A stretch of DNA of 64,000 bases from Bacillota bacterium (GTDB lineage: Bacteria; Bacillota; UBA994), in the NCBI GenBank assembly GCA_018333655.1, contig JAGXTJ010000032.1, positions 1 to 64,000 of the forward strand, in the 5' to 3' direction. Positions 54,644 to 64,000 of this stretch are shown piece after piece (within the stretch, counting starts at the first letter, position 1; every line of letters begins with the position of its first letter). Under the pieces are notes generated by a model. It ran no database searches. It saw only the letters and a list, made by a program, of their open reading frames with translations, and was not told the origin of the DNA. The position numbers and the translations under genes are program-made.

Positions 54644-56026
54644 CTAAGTCGGGTACCCTTCCTCAGCAGCCTTATCCGCCAAGTTAAAGTCAACGCCATA
54701 CTTCGCTGCTTGCCGCTCCTTAAGGAACTTAAGAGCGACTTGGGGGAACAAGACATAAGAAAGCACGTCTTCTTCTTGCTCGAGGTAGGTAGCGACTTCT
54801 TTGCGTGCCGCGGGCAGCTCCGGCGCAAGCAAATCGGCCGGACGGCACTCTAAAACGGGCGTGTCACCAATGATCGATTTACGAAAATCTTTATCTATAT
54901 GGCCTGGGGCACGGCCGTACTGCCCGGCGAGATAGTTCTTCACTTCATTGGAGACCATCTTGTAGCGCCCACCCGCCAATACATTTAGCACCGCCTGGGA
55001 ACCGACAATCTGACTACTTGGCGTGACTAGCGGAGGAAAGCCGAGGTCGGCACGCACACGCGGCACTTCTTCAATCACTTGCGGTAGTTTGTCGACATCT
55101 GCCCCTAGCTGCGAGACAAAATTACTCATCATGCCACCAGGAATTTGCGACGAGAGTACATGAATATCCACGCCGTGGTAAATATTTTTGCCCTCGGCGT
55201 ATTTGTCTTTGCGCTCTTTTAGCTCTTGACTAATTTTAGCCAAGATCCCCATGTCTAATCCCAGTTCGTAGGGCGTGCCCTGCAGCGCCGCTACCATGGA
55301 CTCCGTACAGGGCTGACTAGTGCCGAGAGCCAGTGGAGACAGGGCCGTGTCGATGATGTCGACCCCTGCTTCTATAGCTTTAAGATAGGCCATGGAGGCC
55401 ATGCCGCTACTGTAGTGCGAATGTATCTCTAGGGGCAAGGGAAACTCTTTCTTTAACCGGCTGACAAGCTCAAAGGCCACATGAGGCGACAATATGCCCG
55501 CCATATCTTTAATGCAGAGAGAGTCTACTCCCATCTCTACCATGGTTCTAGCTGTATCGACAAAGTGCTCGATGGTATGCAAGGGGCTGACCGTGTAGAC
55601 GACCGCACCTTGCGCGTGACCGCCATACTCTTTAATGGCCTTGATAGACGTTTCAATATTGCGCATGTCATTTAAGGCATCAAAAACCCGAATAATATCG
55701 ATGCCGTTCTTCAAGCTAAGGCGCACAAATTCGCGCACTACATCGTCGGCATAGTGCCTGTAACCTAGTACATTTTGCCCCCTGAGCAGCATTTGTAGCT
55801 TGGAATCGGGCATGGCGCGGCGCAGAGCGCGCAGGCGCTCCCACGGGTCTTCGTTAAGAAAGCGCAGGGCGCTGTCAAAAGTGGCTCCCCCCCATACCTC
55901 AAGGGAATGAAAACCTACTTTGTTAAGGTCTTCGCAAAGGGGCAGCATATCTTCCGTCTTCAAACGCGTTGCCATCAGGCACTGGTGACCGTCGCGCAGG
56001 GTAGTGTCCATAACACGAACTTTCAT
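54644..56026 (-). CDS. Pyruvate/oxaloacetate carboxyltransferase subunit (biotin-free)
   Basis: 460 aa. HMGL-like TIM barrel: VMDTTLRDGHQCLMATRLKT, LEVWGGATFDSALRFLNEDP, MLLRGQNVLGYRHYADDVV, LCIKDMAGIL and IHSHYSSGMASMAYLKAIEA, which contain the metal ligands and the carboxyl-acceptor region. The conserved C-terminal PYC_OADA domain follows. The biotinyl domain with MKM is missing, as in split systems (PycB/OadA without its tail); a separate biotin carrier must be elsewhere. AAGGAGTG before ATG 56026. Confidence 0.92.
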   Translation of the reverse strand: MKVRVMDTTLRDGHQCLMATRLKTEDMLPLCEDLNKVGFHSLEVWGGATFDSALRFLNEDPWERLRALRRAMPDSKLQMLLRGQNVLGYRHYADDVVREFVRLSLKNGIDIIRVFDALNDMRNIETSIKAIKEYGGHAQGAVVYTVSPLHTIEHFVDTARTMVEMGVDSLCIKDMAGILSPHVAFELVSRLKKEFPLPLEIHSHYSSGMASMAYLKAIEAGVDIIDTALSPLALGTSQPCTESMVAALQGTPYELGLDMGILAKISQELKERKDKYAEGKNIYHGVDIHVLSSQIPGGMMSNFVSQLGADVDKLPQVIEEVPRVRADLGFPPLVTPSSQIVGSQAVLNVLAGGRYKMVSNEVKNYLAGQYGRAPGHIDKDFRKSIIGDTPVLECRPADLLAPELPAARKEVATYLEQEEDVLSYVLFPQVALKFLKERQAAKYGVDFNLADKAAEEGYPT

Positions 56027-56061
56027 CGCTGTTCACTCCTTCTAAGTACTCCTTAGCATCA

Positions 56062-56113
56062 AGGATAATGTATACACGACGCTTTGACAAGGTCTTGTGG
56101 AAAATGCTATGAG
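56062..56113. promoter_or_regulatory. Overlapping divergent promoters between the carboxyltransferase and ABC importer genes
   Basis: Plus strand: perfect TTGACA (56084-56089), 18-nt spacer, TATGAG (56108-56113), driving the substrate-binding protein. Minus strand: TTGTCA (56085-56090), 17-nt spacer, TATCCT (56062-56067), driving the carboxyltransferase. The two -35 boxes overlap, so the promoters would compete for polymerase. Confidence 0.55.
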
Positions 56114-56171
56114 TCACGCCCTCTGCCCTACTTGCATAAACTGTGACATCACATCTAGAGGGAGGTAGCCT

Positions 56172-57179
56172 ATGTCAAGGCGTTTGCTTGCGGTGTTCGC
56201 GCTGTGCACTATGTTACTCGGTAGTCTGGCCCTCGTGGCCTGCCAAAGACGTGTAGAGGTGAGAGACATTGTGCTCTCAGAGGTCATTCACTCCATCTTC
56301 TTTGCGCCACAATACGTAGCTCTCCACAAAGGTTTCTTTATGGACGAAGGCCTTAACGTGCGCCTTGAGGTCGCCGGAGGTGCTGACCGTGGGGCGGCAG
56401 CTCTGCTCTCTGGCAGTGCTCATATCGCCCTCTTTGGCACGGAAGCTGCCATCTACACCTTTAAGCAAGGGGCGGCTAACCCCATCGTGGCCTTCGCGCA
56501 GCTGACTCAGCGCGACGGGTCCTTCTTGGTTGGGCGCAATGCCGACCCGGATTTCACCTGGGAAGATGTGCGTGGCAAAACCATTATTGGCGGTCGCCGA
56601 GGCGGGGTACCGCAAATGGTGCTCGAACACATTTTGCGCCGGCACAATATTACCCCTCAGGTAGATGTAACGATCATCCAAAATATTGGTCTAGGGGCCA
56701 CCGCCGCTGCCTTTAGAGAAGGTACCGGGGACTTTGTACAGCTATGGGAACCCACCGCCAGCACCCTCATTGCCGCAGGCACAGGCAACATTGTAACGGC
56801 GCTAGGCGAGTACAGTGGCAAGCTGCCCTACACTGTTTTTCACGCTACACAGAGCTTTATTAAAGAGAACCCTGCCGTCCTCGAACAATTTACGCGGGCG
56901 ATTTATCGGGCGCAGCGCTACGTTGCCGAGAACGAGGCTGAAGTTGTGGCGCGAGCCATTGCCCCCTCCTTCCCCGAAATGACCCTAGAACAGATGACGG
57001 CCATTATCGCCCGCTACCAAGCGCTTGACATTTGGGCAGCAAGTCCCCTTGTCCAGAGCGAAGCGGTTGATCATCTACAAAACATCATGATTGAGGCAGG
57101 GGAGCTCGACACCAAGGTGCCTTTCACCCAAGTGGTCAACAATACCTTTGCCGAGAGGGCCATGCGGGCACGCAGGTAG
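56172..57179 (+). CDS. ABC transporter substrate-binding lipoprotein (SsuA/TauA/ThiY type)
   Basis: 335 aa. Lipoprotein signal with lipobox LVAC (Cys24). IHSIFFAPQYVALHKGFFMD, GGADRGAAALLSGSAHIALF and TIIGGRRGGVPQMVLEHILR are typical of the NMT1/SBP_bac-type periplasmic proteins for aliphatic sulfonates, taurine, nitrate or thiamine precursors. The actual ligand cannot be read from sequence. GGAGGTAGCC precedes the ATG. First of a three-gene importer operon. Confidence 0.9.
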   Translation: MSRRLLAVFALCTMLLGSLALVACQRRVEVRDIVLSEVIHSIFFAPQYVALHKGFFMDEGLNVRLEVAGGADRGAAALLSGSAHIALFGTEAAIYTFKQGAANPIVAFAQLTQRDGSFLVGRNADPDFTWEDVRGKTIIGGRRGGVPQMVLEHILRRHNITPQVDVTIIQNIGLGATAAAFREGTGDFVQLWEPTASTLIAAGTGNIVTALGEYSGKLPYTVFHATQSFIKENPAVLEQFTRAIYRAQRYVAENEAEVVARAIAPSFPEMTLEQMTAIIARYQALDIWAASPLVQSEAVDHLQNIMIEAGELDTKVPFTQVVNNTFAERAMRARR

Positions 57180-57216
57180 TACTGCCCGAAAGTACTTGAT
57201 AGTAGGAGGGATGGAC

Positions 57217-58008
57217 GTGGACTGTGTGGTGGCCCTAAAAAACGTGGCCCTTAAGTACTTGGCAGAAAGCGGCGAAACCCCAGCTTTAGAGGACATTTCC
57301 TTAACGGTCAAGGCAGGAGAGTTTCTTGGCATCGTGGGACCAAGCGGCTCTGGCAAGTCCACCCTGCTATCTATAGTCTCGGGGCTCATTACGCCAACCT
57401 ATGGCGAGGCAAGGGTGTGCGGGCAGAAAGTCACTGGCCCCAAGGAAGGCAAAGCCGCCTACATGCTACAACAAGACTGCCTACTAGATTGGCGAACCGT
57501 GGAGGGAAATGCGCTGCTAGGCCTTGAAATTATGGGTCGCCTGACACCAGAGAGTCGTGAGCGTACTCTTTCCCTCCTCAGGGAATATGGTCTTGCCGAC
57601 TTCGCCCACCTCTACCCACGTCAACTGTCAGGAGGCATGCGGCAAAGAGTGGCCCTCGTGCGCACACTAGCCACAAACCCCGCCATTTGTCTCTTAGATG
57701 AGCCCTTTTCTGCTCTTGATTACACTTCGCGACTAACGCTGCAGGATGATGTCTGGTCCATTCTACGGGGCCAAGGCGTCACCTGCATCTTGGTCACGCA
57801 TGACATACCCGAGGCCATTGCCATGTGTGACCGTATCATCGTCTTCACCAAGCGCCCAGGAAAAATAAAACTTGAACTGCAGATTGATCTAGCGCAAGAG
57901 GGGCAAAGCCCCATGGCCAAGCGTCAGTCTCCAGATTTTCGCTGGTACTTTAGCCGCATATGGGAGGAGATGGAGCTAAGTGTCGACAGAACACGCAGCC
58001 TTTCTTAA
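57217..58008 (+). CDS. ABC transporter ATP-binding protein (SsuB/TauB type)
   Basis: 263 aa. Walker A GPSGSGKSTLLSIVSGL, Q-loop MLQQDCLLDWRTVEGN, signature LSGGMRQRVALVRTL, Walker B ICLLDEPFSALD and H-loop LVTHDIPEA. The LDWRTV after the Q-loop is typical of SsuB/TauB. GTG 57217 is 6 nt after AGGAGGG; ATG 57211 directly abuts that site and is unlikely. The end overlaps the permease by 29 nt. Confidence 0.92.
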   Translation: MDCVVALKNVALKYLAESGETPALEDISLTVKAGEFLGIVGPSGSGKSTLLSIVSGLITPTYGEARVCGQKVTGPKEGKAAYMLQQDCLLDWRTVEGNALLGLEIMGRLTPESRERTLSLLREYGLADFAHLYPRQLSGGMRQRVALVRTLATNPAICLLDEPFSALDYTSRLTLQDDVWSILRGQGVTCILVTHDIPEAIAMCDRIIVFTKRPGKIKLELQIDLAQEGQSPMAKRQSPDFRWYFSRIWEEMELSVDRTRSLS

Positions 58009-58774
58009 GAGACTTCGCTTCACAAAACTCTGTATACGGCTAGTCCAAGTGGGTCTACTAGTGGGTTTCTTCGCCCTGTGGGAGGTAGCTACACAGCTAG
58101 GTTGGCTAGACTCCTTCCTCGTAAGCAGCCCCTCCCGCGTGTGGAGCACTATTCTTCTCTTGCATGCTGACGGAAGCCTCTACCGCCATATCGCCATCAC
58201 CAGCCTCGTGACTATGGTCGGTTTTGTAGGCGGCACAGTTATCGGCACCTTTATCGCTGCCCTACTGTGGTGGTTCCCCACTTTATACCTTACCGCGCAA
58301 CCCTTTCTTATCGTCATCAACAGCTTACCCAAAATAGCCCTTGGCCCCCTCTTTATTGTGTGGCTAGGTACGGGCTACCTCACCATAATCGCCATTGCCC
58401 TCGCCATTTCGCTGGTGACAACGGTTATTGTCGTACACAGCGGCTTCGCCAATATAGACCCCCTCAAGCTAAAACTTGTACATTCCTTTGGGGCCACAAA
58501 ATGGCAGTCCTTTCGCCTGGTCATCCTCCCCGGTAGTTTTCCAACTATTATGTCGGCCCTTAAAGTTAATGTGGGGCTCTCCTGGGTCGGGGTCATCGCG
58601 GGCGAGTTCTTGGTCTCCCGCGCTGGCCTTGGCTACCTCGCGGTCTACGGGGGGCAAGTCCTCAACATGAGCCTCGTCATGACCAGCGTTCTTATCTTGT
58701 GCGTCGCCGCCGCCCTGATGTACCAGGCCATCGTCCTCCTCGAGCTGCGACAACGGGGACGGTTTTTGAATTAG
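57980..58774 (+). CDS. ABC transporter permease (SsuC/TauC type)
   Basis: 264 aa, about six membrane helices. SSPSRVWSTILLL, TLYLTAQPFLIVINSLPKIA (LPKIALGPLFIVW) and the EAA-like loop LKLVHSFGATKWQSFRLVIL identify the BPD_transp_1 family. The C-terminal RQRGRFLN is encoded by an AACCGTCCC-family repeat (58754-58768), so the original stop may have been replaced. GTG start, coupled to the ATPase gene. Confidence 0.92.
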   Translation: MSTEHAAFLKRLRFTKLCIRLVQVGLLVGFFALWEVATQLGWLDSFLVSSPSRVWSTILLLHADGSLYRHIAITSLVTMVGFVGGTVIGTFIAALLWWFPTLYLTAQPFLIVINSLPKIALGPLFIVWLGTGYLTIIAIALAISLVTTVIVVHSGFANIDPLKLKLVHSFGATKWQSFRLVILPGSFPTIMSALKVNVGLSWVGVIAGEFLVSRAGLGYLAVYGGQVLNMSLVMTSVLILCVAAALMYQAIVLLELRQRGRFLN

Positions 58775-58842
58775 AAGCAAGAAGCAGGAGGCGAGAAGCA
58801 AGAGAGGAGAAGGAACGTTTATTAACCACAGAGTACACAGAG
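58773..58842. repeat. Dispersed repeats after the ABC importer operon
   Basis: 58773-58817 is copy 2 of the 45-nt purine-rich repeat at 43531-43575 (40 of 45 identical). TTAACCACAGAGTACACAGA follows at 58822, a sequence style often seen as a dispersed repeat in bacterial genomes. An AACCGTCCC-family core immediately precedes, overlapping the permease end; the same two repeat types also lie side by side at 43.5 kb. Confidence 0.75.
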
Positions 58843-58945
58843 TATGAAAGAGAGGAACAAGGAGTTTGGTTTGGTGGTTGAAATCGCGCCTCCGACAAAG
58901 GGGATGACTCTATTTGTTTTAGTCAGCGTATGCCACAATCACCCA

Positions 58946-58975
58946 TCGACCGAAAGGTGAGAATTATTGTATCAT
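58946..58975 (+). promoter_or_regulatory. Possible promoter of the secreted toroid-like protein
   Basis: TCGACC (58946-58951), 18-nt spacer, TATCAT (58970-58975). Each box has two mismatches to the sigma-A consensus. Spacing to the GTG start at 58996 would give a leader of about 15 nt. Confidence 0.35.
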
Positions 58976-58995
58976 TCACCTAAGGGGGTGGAGAT

Positions 58996-60192
58996 GTGCG
59001 CTGGCTCGTCATAGTGCTAATTTTTGTCTTGCTCTTTTTATCGACTCGGCTTGAACCCAGTCAACTTTATTCGAGCAAGGACTTTGTGCTTGCGCAGAGC
59101 ACAGATCTTTACACAGCCACACCTGCATTGCCTGCTCCTGTAAGCGCAAAGGGGTGGAAGAAACCTGAGATAGCCCTCTTCGCCCGAGATGAAAGCCTAC
59201 TCGCAAGCTTAGTTCAAATCTCTGAAGACGAACTCCTCTACCTCTTGAGCTTGCAGGATGATAATGGGATAATTGCCCAAACACCTGAACGCCTGCACAG
59301 CATCCCCTACTTTTCTAATATGGCGGCGATGGCGCTGCTCAGTGACCCGCGGGGACATGAGCCCGTGCGCAAATACATGGCATGGTACATCGCCCACCTA
59401 AATCGCCCAGACAAGTACAACTTCACCGGCACTATGTATGACTGGAGCAAAACAGACGGCGCATGGCAGCATACCTACAGCTATGACTCCGCCGACAGTT
59501 ATGCTGCCACTTTTCTTAGCCTCGTGCTAAACTACACCGAGGTCACTCTCGATGCAAGTTTTGCGATCGACAACATTCAAGCTATCGTGGATGTAGCCGA
59601 GGTGCTCATCAGGCTGCAAGACAGGGACGGCCTGATGTGGGCTAAACCCCGCTACTATGTTAAGTTTCTCATGGACAACGCGGAAAACTACCGTGGTCTA
59701 CGAGACGCCGAGAAGCTCATGCAACACCTCGGGCGCACGGACTTTAGTGCGCGCTATGGCCATGCCGCGACTAGGGTAGCGCGGGGCATGGAAAAGCGCA
59801 TGTGGAACGAGGCCGACCAAAGCTATGCCTGGGCGATAATGGGCCCGTTTTGGGTACGCCAGCAGAGGCAGCGATGGTACCCAGACACCGTAGCGCAGCT
59901 ATACCCGGTGGTGTTTGGCGTCATTCCGCCAAACTCTGAACGCGCCTCGCACCTCTATGCCAATCTTAACGCCAACTACCCCGACTGGACCAGCGGTCGG
60001 TTTGATGACCGCTTTCCTTGGACGGTACTGGCCTACATGGCCGCTCTGATGAACGACGATGTACGGGCGGTAAGCTACATGAAAAACGTGCACCAGACCA
60101 TAACCGCAGAGCATCGTTGCTATCCTTGGCACGCCTTTGAGTCGGCCTTTTATCTTAAGGCGTGGAACAAAATCCACGCACGCAATCCTTAG
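58996..60192 (+). CDS. Secreted six-hairpin (alpha/alpha toroid) glycosidase-like protein
   Basis: 398 aa with an N-terminal signal or anchor (WLVIVLIFVLLFLS). The body is helical with repeated aromatic/acidic motifs: PYFSNMAAMALLSDPRG, YSYDSADSYAATFLSLVLNY, LQDRDGLMWAKPRYYVKFLM, RMWNEADQSYAWAIMGPFW and DDRFPWTVLAYMAALMNDD. This fits the six-hairpin glycosidase-like superfamily, with DSADSYAATF suggesting one helix pair end. No family name or substrate is assigned. GGTGGAG precedes the GTG. It converges with the ABC-2 permease gene, 6 bp apart. Confidence 0.7.
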   Translation: MRWLVIVLIFVLLFLSTRLEPSQLYSSKDFVLAQSTDLYTATPALPAPVSAKGWKKPEIALFARDESLLASLVQISEDELLYLLSLQDDNGIIAQTPERLHSIPYFSNMAAMALLSDPRGHEPVRKYMAWYIAHLNRPDKYNFTGTMYDWSKTDGAWQHTYSYDSADSYAATFLSLVLNYTEVTLDASFAIDNIQAIVDVAEVLIRLQDRDGLMWAKPRYYVKFLMDNAENYRGLRDAEKLMQHLGRTDFSARYGHAATRVARGMEKRMWNEADQSYAWAIMGPFWVRQQRQRWYPDTVAQLYPVVFGVIPPNSERASHLYANLNANYPDWTSGRFDDRFPWTVLAYMAALMNDDVRAVSYMKNVHQTITAEHRCYPWHAFESAFYLKAWNKIHARNP

Positions 60193-60198
60193 TCGCTG

Positions 60199-61908
60199 CT
60201 AGCGACTAACAAGTGGCGCTTCTGTAGGCGGACTCTCTGCCTCCCTGAGAGCCTCCCAGGTAAAGTTAAAGGCGGTTCTCCACACGATAACAACTGCGAG
60301 CATCAAGACGACAAAGTAGCCCAAGAGGAATATGTTACTAGAGAAAAGACGCCAATGTATAAAGGCTAGCACACCCAGAAAAATAACACGGGCCAAGCTC
60401 TCCACCATGTCGCCACCGACGACCTGACCAAGCGCTGCCGAAAATGGCATGCGTTTTTTACCTAGACATGCACCCAGGAGCATGACTAAGAGCGAGCTAG
60501 TCAGTATGATAACCAGATGCTTGCCGCTCTCTACGCCCAAGAGCGCTAAAGTAACCACTATGAGGACAAGCACCGGCAAAGCCAAGTAACTAAGCAAGTA
60601 CCCCTGCATCGCTCCTCGCATGGCGCGGCCAGGATTTTTTAGCGGCAGGGCCTTGTACACCCAGGAGGCACGGTAGCTCTCGCTGTAGTCTATGAACCTA
60701 ACCATGCTGACTGGCGCAACAAGAAACGCATAGATGAACAAGACATTAACCCCACCCCGCAGAGCGTCCGACAGGGCGCCCCATGACATTTCATTTCCGA
60801 GCGTGGGCAAGAGCCCGGCAATAAAGGGCAAGGCCACGCCAAAGGCAAATTGCGGGTAGAGCTGAAATTTTAGCGCGCGCTCCTTGGTGAGCATCGCGTG
60901 TGCAAAACGAATAAAGGCACCCTCTATACGCTCGGGCGCGATAAGGCGCGTAACTCTCTGGATTAGTAAGGTGAGTGTTGTCTCGCGGTAGCGCGCGGTA
61001 GACCCAGAACTTTCGAGCTTCGCTAGGTATTTTTCAATATGCGGCGAGATAACGCTGATGTGTAGCCACATGGCCAGTACGGGCACAGCAAAACCTAAGA
61101 GCGATGAGAGAATGTAAGGCCTACTACGCGACGCTCCGACCACAAAGCTAATTAGACCCGCAAAGTAGGCAGGAGGCACAAAAATCTGCCACCAAGCCGG
61201 CTCGAGGTAGATGGCGAGGCCACGTAGCCCAATCGTACGATTAAACAACTGAAAGCCCAAGTTCATTGTAATCATCAGGAAAATTTGAAACATAATGATA
61301 ATGTCTTTAAGCTTCTCGCCGTCAAAATACCTGAGGACAGCAATATAGAGGAGCGATGTGACGCATACTGCCAGCATACACAGTAAAACGAGCGAGACTA
61401 CCATGACTCCAAAAAAGGCGAAACCAAACCTATACGCTCCGAGCGCCAGACCAGGCCCGGCCAGCGCCGTACAGAGTATGGTCAGGTGGATGGCAATGTG
61501 CGCAAGTTTAGCGGCGCTAATAGTTCGCGATGTTACCGGTTTTGTGGACAAAATGGTTCTGTCTCGCACTTCGAGCAGCAACCCAGAAAAATTAGACACT
61601 AAGGAAGTCAGCAAGATGAACAGCACTATCCCAAAGTAGAGGGTCATAACGGCAAACAAAGAGCCCTGAGAGAGCATAGCTAAGGCGGGAGCAAGACCAA
61701 CGAACGCATAGATCCACATGGATTTAACGAAACTGCTGTGCTCCTGCCCCTCCGGTGGTGGAGCACCCCCGGTCAGCACGTTAACATTGCGTCCGTCTAG
61801 GGCGAGCTTCACCTGCACGATGCGGCGCATAACTTTGTAGTTTACCCCAAGCCGCGTAAAAATCGCGGCGAAGAAGTCAAGCATCTTTAGCGACGTATAC
61901 TCGCTCAT
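60199..61908 (-). CDS. ABC-2 type transporter permease, large hydrophobic subunit
   Basis: 569 aa with about 12 predicted membrane helices (for example MWIYAFVGLAPALAMLSQGS, VMTLYFGIVLFILLTSLVSN, VLVLIVVTLALLGVESGKHL, ILLGYFVVLMLAVVIVWRTA). The two halves are separated by a hydrophilic loop (ARYRETTLTLLIQRVTRLIA region). Domain resemblance is to multi-helix exporters paired with a stand-alone ATPase; the transported substance is unknown. It follows the ATPase gene by 1 bp. Confidence 0.85.
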   Translation of the reverse strand: MSEYTSLKMLDFFAAIFTRLGVNYKVMRRIVQVKLALDGRNVNVLTGGAPPPEGQEHSSFVKSMWIYAFVGLAPALAMLSQGSLFAVMTLYFGIVLFILLTSLVSNFSGLLLEVRDRTILSTKPVTSRTISAAKLAHIAIHLTILCTALAGPGLALGAYRFGFAFFGVMVVSLVLLCMLAVCVTSLLYIAVLRYFDGEKLKDIIIMFQIFLMITMNLGFQLFNRTIGLRGLAIYLEPAWWQIFVPPAYFAGLISFVVGASRSRPYILSSLLGFAVPVLAMWLHISVISPHIEKYLAKLESSGSTARYRETTLTLLIQRVTRLIAPERIEGAFIRFAHAMLTKERALKFQLYPQFAFGVALPFIAGLLPTLGNEMSWGALSDALRGGVNVLFIYAFLVAPVSMVRFIDYSESYRASWVYKALPLKNPGRAMRGAMQGYLLSYLALPVLVLIVVTLALLGVESGKHLVIILTSSLLVMLLGACLGKKRMPFSAALGQVVGGDMVESLARVIFLGVLAFIHWRLFSSNIFLLGYFVVLMLAVVIVWRTAFNFTWEALREAESPPTEAPLVSR

Positions 61909-61909
61909 C

Positions 61910-62680
61910 CTATGTCACCAAGAGAGAAATGATTTCGTCTGCCACTTCTTTATGTCCCCTGAAGCCAGTAAGTTTGTTGAAGATATCGTGGAGCGATTTG
62001 TCAACGCCGGCCCCTCTAAGTTCCGCGATCGGCCCATCGGCCGCAATCACTCCGTTATGCAACAAAACGATACGGTCGCTAAGCTTCTCTACCACCTCCA
62101 TGATGTGCGAAGAATAGAAGATGGTCTTGCCCTGGCGCGCCAAACCAGCCATGACTTCCTTAACGATCATCACGCTGTTGGCATCTAGGCCGGAAATCGG
62201 CTCATCCCAGAAGAGAATGTCTGGGTTATGTATCAAACTAGCTATAATCAGCAACTTTTGGCGCATGCCTTTAGAGTAAGTAGAGATACGCGCACGGTAG
62301 CTGTCGGCAAGCCCAAGAAGATGCGTTAGCCTAGCCGCGCGCCTCGCCACAACCTCCGGTGCCACTCCGTACAAGTCGCCGACAAAGGTTAGATACTCCT
62401 GCCCAGACAGGCAGTCGTAGACATCACCCGCTTCAGGTACATAGCCGATTCTCCCTTTGTACTCCACCCCCGCTCTAATGTCACGCCCAAATATCGTCAC
62501 CTCGCCGTAGTACTGCTCGATCAAGCCAAGCACAATCTTAACGGTGGTACTTTTGCCCGCGCCATTAGCCCCGATGTACCCGATAATCTGCCCGGGGTAG
62601 ACCTTGAGATTCACCCCCCTTAGGACCGCCTGCGAACCATAACTCATCATCAGCTGCTTCATTTCAATTACCGGCTCCAC
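61910..62680 (-). CDS. ABC-2 type transporter ATP-binding protein
   Basis: 256 aa. Walker A GANGAGKSTTVKIVLGL, GYVPEAGDVYDCLSGQEYLT, signature YSKGMRQKLLIIASL, Walker B DILFWDEPISGLD and H-loop YSSHIMEVVEKL. The YSKGMRQ form of the signature is common in drug/lipid exporters of the ABC-2 class. GTG 62680 lies 7-8 nt after TTTTGGAGG. The 289 bp downstream toward the DUF4926 gene hold no supported gene. Confidence 0.92.
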   Translation of the reverse strand: MEPVIEMKQLMMSYGSQAVLRGVNLKVYPGQIIGYIGANGAGKSTTVKIVLGLIEQYYGEVTIFGRDIRAGVEYKGRIGYVPEAGDVYDCLSGQEYLTFVGDLYGVAPEVVARRAARLTHLLGLADSYRARISTYSKGMRQKLLIIASLIHNPDILFWDEPISGLDANSVMIVKEVMAGLARQGKTIFYSSHIMEVVEKLSDRIVLLHNGVIAADGPIAELRGAGVDKSLHDIFNKLTGFRGHKEVADEIISLLVT

Positions 62681-62969
62681 CGTCACACCTCCAAAAGATT
62701 CTCCTACTGTTACGCCATGGCGGCAGCCCCGTATTGCCACTGACAATCGTCAATCTCCATTCATTAAGTGTTAATACGTAGGGGTGGGTGATTTGTTTCA
62801 CTATAAGTTTAATCCTATGCAAGGGGATGAAACTGGGTTAATTATAGAAGCACCTTCTCATTTGTGTAGCCCCTGCTGACATGATTTACTTTGGGTCCAC
62901 TACGTCGGCCGCCTGGAAGCACATTGGTCCGTCTTGTCCTCGAATTCGGACAAATTACCTAGCAAAAGC

Positions 62970-63179
62970 TCACTCCTCGTACCCATTAATGGGGTCTCCC
63001 ACTCTCCACACTACTGCTACGACATCGTCATACAAAACGGTGACCAAATCCCCATCTCCCGGGGACAACTCTACTACATACGCCTGCGGCAAGCCTTGGC
63101 GCATCGAATATATGTGCACAACGGTTCCCCTGCGGCCATTTTTCAACCTGACTACATCATGTTCATTGATGAGCAACAT
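62970..63179 (-). CDS. DUF4926-like small protein
   Basis: 69 aa. LINEHDVVRLKNGRRGTVVH, then YVVELSPGDGDLVTVLYDDV, matches the small beta-barrel pattern of DUF4926 (D-V-V ... G-x-x-G-T-V-V-H-x-Y ... Y-x-V-E-F). GGAGG stands 9 nt ahead of ATG 63179, giving independent support. Members often sit near toxin/immunity or CRISPR islands. It is 45 bp past the degenerate end of the CRISPR array on the same strand as the array transcript. Confidence 0.65.
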   Translation of the reverse strand: MLLINEHDVVRLKNGRRGTVVHIYSMRQGLPQAYVVELSPGDGDLVTVLYDDVVAVVWRVGDPINGYEE

Positions 63180-63224
63180 AATTACGCCCCTCCTTTGCTT
63201 TCTTCTTTAACACCAATAAAGTCA

Positions 63225-64000
<776 letters not shown>

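Overview
The window looks like chromosomal DNA of an anaerobic, endospore-forming Bacillota (a Clostridia or Dethiobacteria-type organism). The evidence is the gene order mreB-mreC-mreD-mrdA-minD-minE-rodA-spoIVFA-spoIVFB, a Spo0B-like gene next to rplU/rpmA/obg, a T-box in front of valS, an Rnf complex, and an [FeFe]-hydrogenase cluster built like the NAD-linked HydABC enzymes. No genus is assigned. Nearly every gene from 2.6 to 63 kb lies on the minus strand, apart from a signalling pair at 43.7-47.6 kb and an ABC-transporter/secreted-protein block at 56.2-60.2 kb.

Layout. 0-2.6 kb: the tail of an ABC transporter, a stand-alone tRNA-Ala(GGC) with a consensus promoter and terminator, and an IS30-family element. 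The IS30 transposase is frameshifted near its 3' end by a 27-nt palindromic insertion. 2.6-24.5 kb: a long, classical Firmicutes housekeeping run covering a UvrD-like helicase, methyltransferase, rsfS, an LCP protein, nadD, obg, a Spo0B-like protein, rpmA, rplU, rng, two radical-SAM-linked genes, sporulation protease genes and the cell-shape/division genes, ending at radC. 24.5-31.3 kb: maf, a DUF4321 protein, a Gx-type transporter, apbE and rnfB-A-E-D-C, without an rnfG. 31.4-39.2 kb: hydA, hydB, a 2Fe-2S protein, an ATPase and hydC, then a PHP phosphoesterase, a DRTGG protein, a second hydrogenase-like (probably sensory) protein and an RsbW-like ATPase. 39.3-43.5 kb: folC and T-box-controlled valS. 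43.7-47.6 kb: two GGDEF proteins, one with an HD-GYP domain. 47.6-53.2 kb: a complete p-aminobenzoate/folate cluster. 53.3-56 kb: an unknown membrane-anchored protein and a pyruvate/oxaloacetate carboxyltransferase subunit. 56.2-62.7 kb: an SsuA/TauA-type ABC importer, a secreted toroid-like protein and an ABC-2 exporter. 63.2-64 kb: the leader-distal end of a type I-C-like CRISPR array that runs off the right edge.

How it fits together. HydABC can exchange electrons between H2, ferredoxin and NAD(H), and Rnf couples ferredoxin:NAD oxidoreduction to an ion gradient. Their adjacency suggests one energy module, with ApbE supplying covalent FMN. The degenerate hydrogenase paralogue, two GHKL ATPases, and PHP and DRTGG proteins, all apparently co-transcribed with hydABC, look like a dedicated redox/H2-sensing layer. 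This is the best candidate here for a poorly described system. Other notable points are the absence of rnfG, minC, yqeK and prp from their usual places (prp loss matches an L27 with no cleavable N-terminal extension), an apparent ATT start for rsfS, and a dispersed repeat family carrying the core GGGACGGTT, one copy of which forms a 28-bp perfect inverted repeat between minD and minE. All identifications are from reading the sequence; no database search was possible.
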